From: Armatimonas rosea
GTDB lineage: Bacteria > Armatimonadota > Armatimonadia > Armatimonadales > Armatimonadaceae
Reading direction: 5' to 3'
Length of the DNA: 64,000 nt
Assembly: GCF_014202505.1 (NCBI RefSeq)
Contig: NZ_JACHGW010000004.1
Location: 802,048-866,047, forward strand
In this document: piece after piece, positions 31,924 to 40,493 of the stretch
Position numbering within the stretch: position 1 is the first letter of the stretch
How the letters are laid out: every line of letters starts with the position of its first letter
The notes under the pieces: model-generated
The model's database searches: none
What the model was told of the DNA's origin: nothing
What the model saw: the letters and a program-made list of their open reading frames with translations, nothing else
Program-made: the position numbers and the translations under genes

Positions 31924-33657
31924 ATGACATCGCCCACCCTCCTTGAAGCCCACTGGCGGCTGGCAACCCCCAATGAGTCGCAGGTCCAGCGCCTCGCGGC
32001 AGAGCTTCGCCTAGAGCCACTGGTCGCTCGCCTGCTGATCAACCGCGGTATCACCGAGCCGGGGGTGGCAGAGCGCTATCTTGCGCCTCGGCTGGACGAT
32101 CTCGACGATCCCACTACCCTCCCCGATGTCGAGAAGGCAGTCGAGCGGCTGGCGCAGGCAATCACCAGCGGCGAGCTGATCTTTGTGCACGGCGACTACG
32201 ATGCCGATGGGGTCACCAGCGCGGCGCTGTGCCTGCGAGCGCTCTCTGGGCTGGGGGCCAACGTGGTCGGCTTTGTCCCCCGCCGCACCGATGGCTACGA
32301 CTTCCAGCCCTACGGCGCGGAGAAGGCAAAGGAGCTGGGGGCTGGCCTCATCATGACCGCAGACTGTGGGGTCTGTGCTCTTGAAGCAGTCGCGCGTGCC
32401 AACGCCCTAGGAATGGATGTCATTGTCACCGACCACCACCGCCCCGGCCCGACCCTCCCGGCAGCCCACGCAGTCGTGAATCCCTACCGCGACGATGCCC
32501 AAGTGGCGTTTCGTGATCTCTGTGGGGCGGGCGTTGCCTTTAAGGTGCTCGATGCCCTCACGGCGCGCCTCAAGCCCGAGTACCAGAGCGCCTTCCGCCG
32601 CAACTTTGTGGACCTGGTCGCGCTCGGGACGGTCTCCGATGCCAGCACGCTCTCCGGAGAGAACCGAATCTTGGTCTACCATGGGCTGGAGATGCTCGCC
32701 CTGGGCAGAAAGACCGGTCTCAAGGCGCTGCTGTCCGTGGCGGGGCTGGAGGGCAAGGAGCTCACGGCGGAGAGTATCGGCTTCCAGCTCGGGCCGCGCC
32801 TGAATGCGGCGGGGCGCATGGAGGACGCCGACCTGGCCTACCGGTTGCTGATCACCCGGGATGCCGACGAGGCCGAGCAGCTGGTGGCCCAGATCGAGTC
32901 GCTCAATGACCTGCGGCGGAGCGAGACCGAGCGGGTGGTCCAAGAGGCGCTGGCCGAGGCGCTCACCCAGGAAGACCGACGCGTCCTCGTGCTGGCGCGG
33001 GCACGCTGGGGCAAGGGGCTGGTCGGGATTGTCGCGGGGCGTATCGCCGAGCTCCTGCGCCGCCCGACCCTGATTCTCAGCTACGACGAGACCACCGACA
33101 GCTACGGCGGCTCGGGGCGCACCTACGGCAGCTTCAGCCTGCTCGATGCCCTGCACGCCTGCGCGGACCTGCTGGGACGCTACGGCGGGCACTCCGCGAG
33201 CGCGGGAGTCAATCTCCCCGCCCGCAACCTAGAGGCATTTCGCCAGCGCATCCACGAGGCCGCAGAGGGGCTGGTCACCGACGAGCCCGAGCCCATCACG
33301 CTGGAGATCGATGCGGAGCTCGCCGACACCCGCTTGCTCACGCAGGAGCTGGTGGAGTCGCTCCAAGCACTAGCCCCCTTCGGCCGTGACAACCCCGATC
33401 CCGTCTTTCTGACCTGCAACGCCGTGGTCACCGAGACCCGGCGCGTGGGGAAAGACAACAATACCGCAATCATCCACCTCAAGCTCCCGGGCAAGCAGTG
33501 GCCCACCAAGTCCGTGCGCTTCAAGTCCGGGGACTGGACCGAGCGGGTGCAGCCCGGCGAGCGGGTCGATGTGGTCTATACCCCCAAGCTCAATGCCTGG
33601 AATGGCAAGGTCAGTGTCGAGCTCACCCTCCATGATCTGCGCCCTTCCTTGCCCTAA
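31924..33657 (+). CDS. recJ: Single-stranded-DNA-specific exonuclease RecJ
   Basis: A 577-residue 5'-3' exonuclease of the DHH superfamily, used in recombinational repair and mismatch repair. Motifs are HGDYDADGVTSAAL (about 88-101), TADCGVCALE, VTDHHRPG (about 172) in the DHH domain, then GGHSASAGVNL (about 420) in DHHA1, and a C-terminal OB-like domain with KLPGKQWPTKSVRFKSGDW. The ATG at 31924 fits the usual N-terminus (HWRLATPNESQVQRLA). No Shine-Dalgarno is evident. Length is typical. Confidence 0.95.
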   Translation: MTSPTLLEAHWRLATPNESQVQRLAAELRLEPLVARLLINRGITEPGVAERYLAPRLDDLDDPTTLPDVEKAVERLAQAITSGELIFVHGDYDADGVTSAALCLRALSGLGANVVGFVPRRTDGYDFQPYGAEKAKELGAGLIMTADCGVCALEAVARANALGMDVIVTDHHRPGPTLPAAHAVVNPYRDDAQVAFRDLCGAGVAFKVLDALTARLKPEYQSAFRRNFVDLVALGTVSDASTLSGENRILVYHGLEMLALGRKTGLKALLSVAGLEGKELTAESIGFQLGPRLNAAGRMEDADLAYRLLITRDADEAEQLVAQIESLNDLRRSETERVVQEALAEALTQEDRRVLVLARARWGKGLVGIVAGRIAELLRRPTLILSYDETTDSYGGSGRTYGSFSLLDALHACADLLGRYGGHSASAGVNLPARNLEAFRQRIHEAAEGLVTDEPEPITLEIDAELADTRLLTQELVESLQALAPFGRDNPDPVFLTCNAVVTETRRVGKDNNTAIIHLKLPGKQWPTKSVRFKSGDWTERVQPGERVDVVYTPKLNAWNGKVSVELTLHDLRPSLP

Positions 33658-33726
33658 ATTGCTTCCCGGTAACAAAATCAGCTAAAGCATCGTTTCCAAA
33701 AGACCGACACCAAGACAGAGGTGTCT

Positions 33727-34614
33727 ATGAAGCGTTTGTCCTTACTGTTGTTTGTCCTCGCCCTCCCACAGACTAGCTATAGCCAGACAAAGCCCGATGC
33801 GGGGCTCTTTGCGGGCCTCGACCTCTACGGCGGCCTCTCCAATGTCCCCGGCCTGCGCCGGTTCGCCGACCAGCTCTGGGCCGGCAACCAGATCTTCACG
33901 CCGTCGGTGGCCTACCTGCGCTGGGAGAGCGGCCAGAGCACCAGTGCGCGTGTCGCGGTGGGTGTGGGAGATGCGGCCCGTGGGAGCAATGCGCTCTATA
34001 AGCAGCCTATCGAGCTCTGGGTGAAACAAAAAGGAGGGGGCGGAAGCCTCACTGTCGGGCGCTTCTTCACTCCCTTCGGCCAGCAAGAGTGGCAGTACGA
34101 GGCCAAGGAAGGACTCCAGTGGGAGCAGCCCTTGGGGCCGCTCGCCCTCACCGCCGCCCTCCAGAAAGACCCAACGACACACCGAGGAAATGGCTATGTC
34201 CGCCTTGTCCATGCTCCTCAGGAGACCACACAGATAGGTCTCTCCCTGGGAGCCGGCAAGGGCTTCTCCTATGGCACCGACCTGGAGCAAGGTGTGGGAG
34301 TCGACGCGACCCTCACCCGTGGCCCTTGGCTCCTCCGCTCCGAGTGGGACCACTTTACCACGCCGCAGCGCCAGCGCTTCCAGTTTGGCATGGCCACGGC
34401 CACCTACCAAGGCCTGCACGGTGACATCCGCCCCTTTGCCAGCTACTACACCTGGCAAGACCGCACCAGCACCGCCGCCTTTGGGAACTATAGCGCCCTG
34501 ATCGGCGGAGTAGGCTTCCCCCTCACAACGGGCCTGAGCGCGGAGGTGGCCACCACCAAGGCAGGCTCCCGCCAAAACTCCTGGCTCCAGCTGCACTTCA
34601 CCTGGGAGCACTAA
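33727..34614 (+). CDS. Outer-membrane barrel-like protein, first gene of a signalling operon
   Basis: A 295-residue protein with a signal peptide (MKRLSLLLFVLALPQTSYS) and a chain of amphipathic strands (RVAVGVGDAARGS, ELWVKQKGGGGSLTVGRFFTPFG, YGTDLEQGVGVDATLTRGPWLLRSEWDHF), ending SWLQLHFTWEH, typical of an outer-membrane barrel. The start is set at the ATG at 33727, which has AGAGGTG upstream. A histidine kinase gene starts three bases after its stop and a receiver gene follows, so a role in sensing is possible. No specific porin family is recognised. Confidence 0.7.
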   Translation: MKRLSLLLFVLALPQTSYSQTKPDAGLFAGLDLYGGLSNVPGLRRFADQLWAGNQIFTPSVAYLRWESGQSTSARVAVGVGDAARGSNALYKQPIELWVKQKGGGGSLTVGRFFTPFGQQEWQYEAKEGLQWEQPLGPLALTAALQKDPTTHRGNGYVRLVHAPQETTQIGLSLGAGKGFSYGTDLEQGVGVDATLTRGPWLLRSEWDHFTTPQRQRFQFGMATATYQGLHGDIRPFASYYTWQDRTSTAAFGNYSALIGGVGFPLTTGLSAEVATTKAGSRQNSWLQLHFTWEH

Positions 34615-34617
34615 GCT

Positions 34618-36447
34618 ATGAAAGCCCTGCGTAAGACCTTCAAGCCACTACGCCGAATGGGGTGGGCGCTCTTTCTCGCGCTCGCCTACTTTGTCGCGAC
34701 CTGGCTGCTCTTACCCGGCTTTCCTGGCGACGAAGACAAGGTTATCCAGCTACGGAACAACATCACCACAGGCGCGGGCGACTTCCTAGGAGCACTCCTG
34801 TCCCTCTCTGGGCTCTGGACCATCCGCAAGCAGCTCCGCCGTGGCCGGGGACGGCTCCCGTGGGCGAGTGTCACCCTCGCGGCGGCCTGTGCCTCCCTGG
34901 GAATCGCCGATAGTCTCTGGGGCTGGATGGAGTGGCACGACCTCGATCCGTTCCCATCCGTGGCAGACTTCTTCTCTCTGGGGCTCATTCCGCTCGTCCT
35001 GATCTCGGTTCTCCTGCTCCCCGCCCACCGCCTGCCCTCGTCGCAGCGGATTCGCATTCTGCTCGATGGACTGGTCGGCCTCACCGCGCTCTTTACCTTC
35101 AGCTGGCGCTTCTTAATCAGCCCCACCCTCCTCGATGAGAGCAAGATTGGGCTGGCCTCGAAGGCGGTGGGGATCGCCTATCCCATCGGGGATCTACTGT
35201 TGGCGTCCTGCCTGATGATCCTCATGATCCGTGCGGGCAAGACCCTCAAAGGGGCAGGCCTTACCTACATCTGTCTGGGAATCGCCTCCCTCCTGGTGGT
35301 GGACTCGTTCTTTCTGTACATGACCCTCCAGGGGACGTACCAGAGTGGGACGGTGCTAGACTTGCTCTGGCCGCTCTGCTGCCTGTGTTTGGGGCTGGGT
35401 GGTCGTGGCCTGGCGCTACACATGGCATCGAATCGCCTCCACCCCCCGGACAGCCTCCAAGACGAAAGCGCACTCAGCACGCCCGGGCGCACCGCCATCC
35501 CCTACCTGCTCGTCCCCTTCTCCGGCATCTTTTTCTTCACGTCGCTCCTGGAGCACCAAGACCAGACCATCGAGATGATCGGGATGTGTATCAGTGGGGC
35601 CCTGCTGGTGGGGCTGATTCTGCTGCGGCAGTTTATCGCGCTCCAGGACAACTGGCAGCTCGTGCGCAAGACCCAAGAAGATGCCCACTCCCTCAAGAGC
35701 CTCAATGCGGAGCTCCGCGCGACCCAAGCCGAGCTTGTCCACTCCGCGAAGATGGCCTCTCTCGGTACTCTCTCCGCCGGGGTTGCCCACGAGCTCAATC
35801 AGCCTATCGCCATTGTTCGCGGAATCTCCCAGCAGCTTCAGGACGAGCCAGATCTCTCGACGTTCGTGCTGGAGGACCTCCAGCAGATCGAGAAGCAGAC
35901 TGGGCGCATGATGCGCATCATCACCCACCTGCGGACCTTCTGCCGCACCGAGGGCCACGACACCAGTACCAGCTCTCTGAGCACTCTGATCGACAACTGC
36001 ATGATCTTGATCGGTGCCCAGCTCAAGGCGCGGGGTGTGGCCGTGACTATTACCGCTCCCCCCGAGCCCATGGAGGTCTATGCCAATGCCAATGAGATCG
36101 AGCAGATTCTCCTGAACCTAGTCACCAATGCCCGCGATGCTCTTGAGAACACTCCCAACCCGGAGCTGCGCTTGACAATCTCCTGCACCCAGGATTTTGT
36201 TGTCTTGCAGTGCGCCGACAATGGCCCTGGGATCGCCCCCGATGCCCTCCTCCATCTCTTTGAGCCCTTCTTCACAACCAAAGAAGTGGGCAAGGGCATG
36301 GGGCTAGGTCTCTCTATCAGCGAGAACCTCGCCAAGAAAAATGGCGGTAGCCTCACCGCCCACTCGGAGGAGGGTGCTGTCTTTGTCCTCACCATCCCCC
36401 GAGCCCATCCAACCTCTACTGAGGTTTCGCTCCCCCTCGCCGCCTAG
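34618..36447 (+). CDS. Polytopic membrane histidine kinase
   Basis: A 609-residue kinase. About ten hydrophobic segments cover residues 12-345, forming an integral membrane sensor with no large outside domain. A short coiled coil (DAHSLKSLNAELRATQAELVHSAKM) leads to HisKA with phospho-acceptor H391 in GVAHELNQPIA, then HATPase with LLNLVTNARDAL (N box), CADNGPGIAPDAL (G1) and GKGMGLGLSISENLAKKNGG (G2). This HELNQP type is common in NtrB/DctB-like kinases. It lies between the barrel gene (3-base gap) and the receiver gene (20-base gap). Confidence 0.93.
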   Translation: MKALRKTFKPLRRMGWALFLALAYFVATWLLLPGFPGDEDKVIQLRNNITTGAGDFLGALLSLSGLWTIRKQLRRGRGRLPWASVTLAAACASLGIADSLWGWMEWHDLDPFPSVADFFSLGLIPLVLISVLLLPAHRLPSSQRIRILLDGLVGLTALFTFSWRFLISPTLLDESKIGLASKAVGIAYPIGDLLLASCLMILMIRAGKTLKGAGLTYICLGIASLLVVDSFFLYMTLQGTYQSGTVLDLLWPLCCLCLGLGGRGLALHMASNRLHPPDSLQDESALSTPGRTAIPYLLVPFSGIFFFTSLLEHQDQTIEMIGMCISGALLVGLILLRQFIALQDNWQLVRKTQEDAHSLKSLNAELRATQAELVHSAKMASLGTLSAGVAHELNQPIAIVRGISQQLQDEPDLSTFVLEDLQQIEKQTGRMMRIITHLRTFCRTEGHDTSTSSLSTLIDNCMILIGAQLKARGVAVTITAPPEPMEVYANANEIEQILLNLVTNARDALENTPNPELRLTISCTQDFVVLQCADNGPGIAPDALLHLFEPFFTTKEVGKGMGLGLSISENLAKKNGGSLTAHSEEGAVFVLTIPRAHPTSTEVSLPLAA

Positions 36448-36467
36448 CCCAAGGAACCTGACAGTTT

Positions 36468-37079
36468 ATGAGTAAGATTTTGATTGCAGAAGACGAAGAC
36501 GGACTCCGGATGCTCCTGGAGCGCCAGCTCACCCGCTCGGGCTACACGGTCCATACCGCCCAAGACGGCCAAGCCGCACTGGAGGCGCTCCTACGGGAGC
36601 CCTTTGATCTGGTCATCTCGGACATGAAGATGCCCCGGCTCGATGGCATGGGCCTGCTCCGAGAGGCGCAGGAGCGGCACCTGCCCATCGACTTCGTGGT
36701 CCTCACGGGCCATGGGAGCCTGGAGGGCGCGGTGGAGGCGTTTAAGAACGGCAATGTCGCCGACTACCTCCTCAAGCCGCTTGAGGACATCCGTATGCTC
36801 AGCCGTATTGTCGCCAAGGCACTGGAGGCGCGCCGGCTCAAGGAAGAGAACGCACGCCTCAGCACCGCGCTCCCCGAGACACGCCAGCTTGAGCAGCTTC
36901 TAGAGCTCACCGAGTGCTATCTCAGCCTCGTGCAGGACCGCCAGCTCAGTGTGGAAGAGGCGCTGGTCGCGCTCCCCCAGGAAGCCCCTCCCGGTGTGGC
37001 CCCCAGCCTAACCAAGGCCTTCATTACCATGGCACGCCAGCGCATTGCCTCCCCCCCAGAGCTTGCCCTCGCCGCCTGA
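36468..37079 (+). CDS. Response regulator with receiver domain, no known output domain
   Basis: A 203-residue protein. The receiver covers about 1-120: acid pocket E9-D10, phospho-acceptor D52 in LVISDMKMPRLDG, VLTGHGS and YLLKPLED. After a helix (RIVAKALEARRLKEENARL) comes about 60 residues without a DNA-binding, enzyme or AAA+ domain. The receiver resembles NtrC-like ones with the sigma-54 module lost. It could act by protein contact. An AAGGA ribosome-binding site precedes the ATG. It ends the operon; a palindromic repeat region follows. Confidence 0.88.
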   Translation: MSKILIAEDEDGLRMLLERQLTRSGYTVHTAQDGQAALEALLREPFDLVISDMKMPRLDGMGLLREAQERHLPIDFVVLTGHGSLEGAVEAFKNGNVADYLLKPLEDIRMLSRIVAKALEARRLKEENARLSTALPETRQLEQLLELTECYLSLVQDRQLSVEEALVALPQEAPPGVAPSLTKAFITMARQRIASPPELALAA

Positions 37080-37140
37080 TCCGCTCCGTTTTTCATCCTT
37101 CTGTCGGAGATCGGTGTGACGAAACCGCCAGGACGGAGAT

Positions 37141-37230
37141 CGTCCGGCTATGGGCGCTACGCGCCGCCTCCTCGTACCTCGTCGGTATTAGATTATTCCG
37201 AGCGGAGCGAGGCGGCGCGAAGCGCCCCAA
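37141..37230. repeat. Dispersed repeat, CCGCCTCCTCGTACC family, copy 2
   Basis: Positions 37164-37187 are identical to 16181-16204. This copy also forms a large hairpin: GGCGCTACGCGCCGCCTC (37153-37170) pairs with GAGGCGGCGCGAAGCGCC (about 37209-37226). The region from 37080 to 37343 contains no convincing gene. Confidence 0.65.
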
Positions 37231-37343
37231 AGCCCCGAGGTTTACCGTCGAGGGTAATCACGCGATTTCCATCAAAAAAAATTCCGGCCGTTTTATCAGA
37301 TTCGGGGGTGCGGAGCCGTTATAGGGGCGAAAGGATGCACTGC

Positions 37344-37715
37344 ATGTACGCCCACCGCTCCCCCCGGCTCCGAAAGCTCGCTCCCGAGCCCGTCACCCAA
37401 GCAAGATCGCGGCGAAAGTCCCCCAGCCCCGCAGAGTCCGCTCTCTGGCAAGCGCTCCGGGGACGCCAGGTCTGTGGGGCAAAGTTCCGCCGTCAGCACT
37501 CTGTGGGGAGCTTTATCCTCGATTTTTGGTGCCCCGAGCACCGCCTCGCCATCGAAGTGGAGGACGATACCCCCGAGCAGGTCGCCGTGGAGAGCGAGCG
37601 CCAGTTCTGGCTGGAGGCGCATGATATCCGCCTTCTCCGGATCCGAAGCGACGATATCCTCTTCCAGCCGGAGGCGGTACTGCGACGTATCTCAGGCACC
37701 CTGACGCCACCGTGA
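37344..37715 (+). CDS. DUF559-family endonuclease-like protein
   Basis: A 123-residue protein of the DUF559 (Vsr-like fold) group: SPAESALWQALRGRQVCGAKFRRQHSVGSFILDFWCPEHRLAIEVE, then FWLEAHDIRLLRIRSDDILF. The DFxC and IExE parts of the active site remain, but where family members usually have a DGxxH motif this protein has EDDTPEQ, so the usual histidine is missing. It may still cut DNA or may be inactive. The start is set at 37344, nine bases after GAAAGG; an ATG at 37335 is nearly on top of it. It stands alone between a repeat and the PfkB promoter. Confidence 0.78.
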   Translation: MYAHRSPRLRKLAPEPVTQARSRRKSPSPAESALWQALRGRQVCGAKFRRQHSVGSFILDFWCPEHRLAIEVEDDTPEQVAVESERQFWLEAHDIRLLRIRSDDILFQPEAVLRRISGTLTPP

Positions 37716-37730
37716 GCGCGACAAGCCGGG

Positions 37731-37736
37731 TACAAT
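37731..37736 (+). promoter_or_regulatory. -10 box of a probable leaderless promoter for the PfkB kinase
   Basis: GGTACAAT followed by six bases (TTCCTT) and the ATG at 37743. Confidence 0.65.
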
Positions 37737-37742
37737 TTCCTT

Positions 37743-38645
37743 ATGATCGCTGGCTTCGGACTCATCAACAAAGACTTTATTGCAGTTGTTCCTTCCTGGG
37801 AACACGACACCAAAGTGCGGGCGACCCACTATTTTGAGCAAGTCGGGGGCCCGGTTCCGGTGGCACTCACGGTCGTGGCGAAGCTGGGAGGGCTCTCCTG
37901 TGTCCATCTCGGCGTGGTAGGTGACGACCGCGATGCCGACGACCTAGGGCGCTACCTAGACGAGCAAGGGGTCTCCCCAGACCTCTTTCGTGCCCCCGGT
38001 GTGCTCACCAGCCGCTCCCTGGTCCTTCTCGATTCCCGTGATGGCTCGCGCACGCTGGCAAACTACGCCGAAGAGCTCCCCGCCCTCTCCTTCACCGACG
38101 CCCACGCTGAGCTCCTCAGCCAGGTCAGCCTGCTCCATATCGATGGCCGTGACCTCGCGGGGGCACTCCACGCCGCTTCGCTCGTCAAGGCCGCAGGAGG
38201 AGCCGTCTCCCTCGATCTGGGAACCATGCGCCCTGGCCGCGAAGCCCTCTTCCCCCTCTGCGAGATTGTCCTTGCGAGCAAGGGCGGGGGTGCTGGTGCC
38301 TTCCCCCAGCACGCCGACGATCCCGCGGCGCAGGTGCGTGGGTTCCTCGATGCAGGCGTCAAAGTCGCCGGTGTGACGCTCGCGGAGAAAGGCGTGATGA
38401 TCGCCACCCAGGAGCAGCCCGAGCCGGTCTTCCTGCCCGCGTTCCCGATCGAGAGAGTCGTCGACACGTGTGGTGCGGGCGATGTGTTTCATGGAGCCTT
38501 CTGCTGGGCACATACCACGGGAATGCCCGCCCACCAAGCCGCTAACTTCGCCCAGGCCACGGTCGCGCTACGGATTCAGCAGTACGGCAACCGCGCCGGC
38601 ATCCCCACACGAGAGGCTGTCGAGGCGTTTCTGAGCAGTAGGTAG
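37743..38645 (+). CDS. PfkB-family carbohydrate kinase
   Basis: A 300-residue ribokinase-like sugar kinase. Signs are the N-terminal glycine-rich sheet (GGPVPVALTVVAKLGG), the central DLGTMRPGREALFPLCEIVLAS, and the C-terminal signature DTCGAGDVFHGAFCW with catalytic D247. The acceptor sugar (or sugar phosphate) cannot be read from the sequence. The gene is single, leaderless by the box above, and is followed by a palindromic-repeat block. Confidence 0.92.
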   Translation: MIAGFGLINKDFIAVVPSWEHDTKVRATHYFEQVGGPVPVALTVVAKLGGLSCVHLGVVGDDRDADDLGRYLDEQGVSPDLFRAPGVLTSRSLVLLDSRDGSRTLANYAEELPALSFTDAHAELLSQVSLLHIDGRDLAGALHAASLVKAAGGAVSLDLGTMRPGREALFPLCEIVLASKGGGAGAFPQHADDPAAQVRGFLDAGVKVAGVTLAEKGVMIATQEQPEPVFLPAFPIERVVDTCGAGDVFHGAFCWAHTTGMPAHQAANFAQATVALRIQQYGNRAGIPTREAVEAFLSSR

Positions 38646-38649
38646 GAGC

Positions 38650-38862
38650 GGGCACTCCCCCCGCATATTTGGCACTCCCCCCCGGGCACTCCCCCCGGCC
38701 TCCGCTCGTTCCTCGCTCTGGCCGACCCCCTCTCCCTCTGGTTCCGCGTTCCGCGGGAGGAGAGGGGGTGCGCTACTCAACCCGCCCCCTTCTCCCCCTC
38801 CCTTCGTCCCCGCGAAGCGGGAAACAGAGCGAAGGGAGGGGGCCGGGGGGAGGGATGCCGCT
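38650..38862. repeat. GC-rich palindrome block with the 44-bp repeat
   Basis: It starts with three short GGCACTCCCCCC-type units (38649-38693), then a hairpin CCCCCTCTCC/GGAGAGGGGG (38726-38768), then the 44-base unit at 38798-38841, identical to 4530-4573. The block resembles the one before the M14 peptidase gene. Confidence 0.75.
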
Positions 38863-38863
38863 G

Positions 38864-38869
38864 TATACT
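38864..38869 (+). promoter_or_regulatory. -10 box of a probable leaderless promoter
   Basis: TATACT followed by five bases (TCACC) and the ATG at 38875. Confidence 0.6.
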
Positions 38870-38874
38870 TCACC

Positions 38875-39789
38875 ATGATCTTCGCTAAGCTCTTTCCCCT
38901 TGGCTACGGTGCCGGCTCGCTGGGCACGGCGCTCTCGGGCGATTCCGCGGTGCGCCACGTGGCGGCCTATCTGGAGGCAGGAGGGAATGTCTTTGACACG
39001 GCCCATGTCTATGCGTGCTGGCAGCCGGGCGGTGTTGGGGCGAGCGAGCGGGAGCTGGGGCGGGTATTGAAGCAGCTGGGGACGCTTGAGAGCGCATTTA
39101 TCGTCACCAAAGGCGGTCACCCCGCCTTTGGCACGGAGTATCCCCGCCCGGAGCACTTTCTCGCGCCAGAGGTGCTTGAAAAAGACATCACGGAGAGCTG
39201 CGAGCGCCTTGGGGTGGAGCGCATTCCGCTCTACCTGCTCCACCGCGACGATGGCGTCACGCCCGTGGCGGAGCTTCTGGAGCCGCTCCAAGACCCACGT
39301 TTGGGGGCAATCGGGGTGAGCAATTGGTCGGTGGAGCGCATCATGGAGGCCAATGCTGTGGCCACGGAGCGCGGCTGGCGTGGCTTTGTCACCAACCAGA
39401 TTCAGGGGAGCCTCGCCACGCCGAGCTGGCCCATCACCGACGATCCCACGACCCGCTACCTGACAGAGAGAGAGCTTGATTTCGGCCTGCCCCTGATGTT
39501 CTACTCCGCCACTGCCGGTGGCTACTTCGCCGGAAAGAGCAGCAAGCTCTACGACTCGCCCGAGAACGCCACAAGGCGCGCGCGTGCCCAGCAGCTTGCG
39601 GAGAGATACGGCGCGACAGCAACCCAAGTGGCGCTTGCGTGGCTACGGAGCCTGCCCCTCCCGACGATCCCGCTCTTTGGGACCACCAGCGAAGCGCATC
39701 TTCAGGAGCTTCTTGGGGCGGTGTCTCTGAGACTCACGCCCGACGAAGCCCAGTGGCTTACTGAAGGCGGTACCAGCGCACGAACTTGA
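38875..39789 (+). CDS. Aldo/keto reductase
   Basis: A 304-residue TIM-barrel oxidoreductase of the aldo/keto reductase superfamily. Signs are the strand VFDTAHVYACW with the catalytic Asp and Tyr, VTKGGHP, LYLLHRDD, GVSNWSVE, and VTNQIQGSL. C-terminal TIPLFGTTSEAHLQE is part of the cofactor site. Substrate unknown; NADPH is the usual cofactor. The 3' end overlaps the convergent NlpC gene by 32 bases. Confidence 0.9.
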   Translation: MIFAKLFPLGYGAGSLGTALSGDSAVRHVAAYLEAGGNVFDTAHVYACWQPGGVGASERELGRVLKQLGTLESAFIVTKGGHPAFGTEYPRPEHFLAPEVLEKDITESCERLGVERIPLYLLHRDDGVTPVAELLEPLQDPRLGAIGVSNWSVERIMEANAVATERGWRGFVTNQIQGSLATPSWPITDDPTTRYLTERELDFGLPLMFYSATAGGYFAGKSSKLYDSPENATRRARAQQLAERYGATATQVALAWLRSLPLPTIPLFGTTSEAHLQELLGAVSLRLTPDEAQWLTEGGTSART

Positions 39790-40486
39790 CGGGCGTGGAG
39801 AACCAGGCGTCTTTGGGGTCCGGGGCGGTCTTTTGGACTACCGCAAACTTGCCCTTGGGATCGGCGTTGATCCAGGTCTTCTCGCCCAGGTAGGCCAGGA
39901 TATGGGCACCGCTCATGGTCACCGCAAGGTCGCCGGGGTGGAGCTCGCGGTAGTCTGCGGTGTTGAGCGTGGTGTTCTCTCGGAGGACATAGGTGCGCCC
40001 GCTGTAGCCGCGACCGATCTCTTTGGCCGTGGTGTCGTACCACCAGAGGGCAGCGCCAGCACGCAGGAGCCCCAGGTCCTGGGTCTTCCAGCCCTCGGAG
40101 AAGCAGGTGTCGATCATCGCGGCACGGATCAGCCCGGAGCAGTCTATGCCCCGAATGCTCTCGCCGCCCCAGCGGTACGGGACACCGTCGTAGCGCTTGA
40201 GCGCGGTGGTATAGGCCTGCTGCATCCGTTCCCCCCCATTGGGGTTGCGGTAGGGCAGGAGCGCGAGCCCAAGCGCTCCCACGAGCGGCAGGAGAAAGAG
40301 CACGCGTGTCAGCAGTGTCTGCCAGAAGAGAAAGAGCCCTGCCGCCCAGGTCACAAAGACACTGCCGACCAGCAAGCGGCGGAGCGCTCCGTCTTGGTTG
40401 GGTACGAGAGCGAGCACCATACAGAGAACGAGCAGTGCTCCCCAGGCAATAAGCTTGATCCGTCGTCGTCGGCGTCTCGTTATCAT
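39758..40486 (-). CDS. NlpC/P60-family peptidase with membrane helices
   Basis: A 242-residue protein. A basic N-terminus (ITRRRRRR) precedes three to four hydrophobic segments (KLIAWGALLVLCMVLALV, LLVGSVFVTWAAGLFLFW, VLFLLPLVGALGLALLPY), and the catalytic domain lies outside: nucleophile Cys in YRWGGESIRGIDCSGLIR and His in SGAHILAYLG. Family members cut the D-Glu-DAP (or D-Ala-DAP) bond in cell-wall peptides. It is the last gene of the asd-Uma2-dapA-MOSC operon (7 bases after the previous stop), a sensible partner of diaminopimelate synthesis. Confidence 0.88.
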   Translation of the reverse strand: MITRRRRRRIKLIAWGALLVLCMVLALVPNQDGALRRLLVGSVFVTWAAGLFLFWQTLLTRVLFLLPLVGALGLALLPYRNPNGGERMQQAYTTALKRYDGVPYRWGGESIRGIDCSGLIRAAMIDTCFSEGWKTQDLGLLRAGAALWWYDTTAKEIGRGYSGRTYVLRENTTLNTADYRELHPGDLAVTMSGAHILAYLGEKTWINADPKGKFAVVQKTAPDPKDAWFSTPVKFVRWYRLQ

Positions 40487-40493
40487 CGCGAGA

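Noticed and set aside
37116..37343. Upstream extension of the DUF559 gene
   Set aside because: It runs through a palindromic repeat; the ribosome-binding site and homology begin at 37344.
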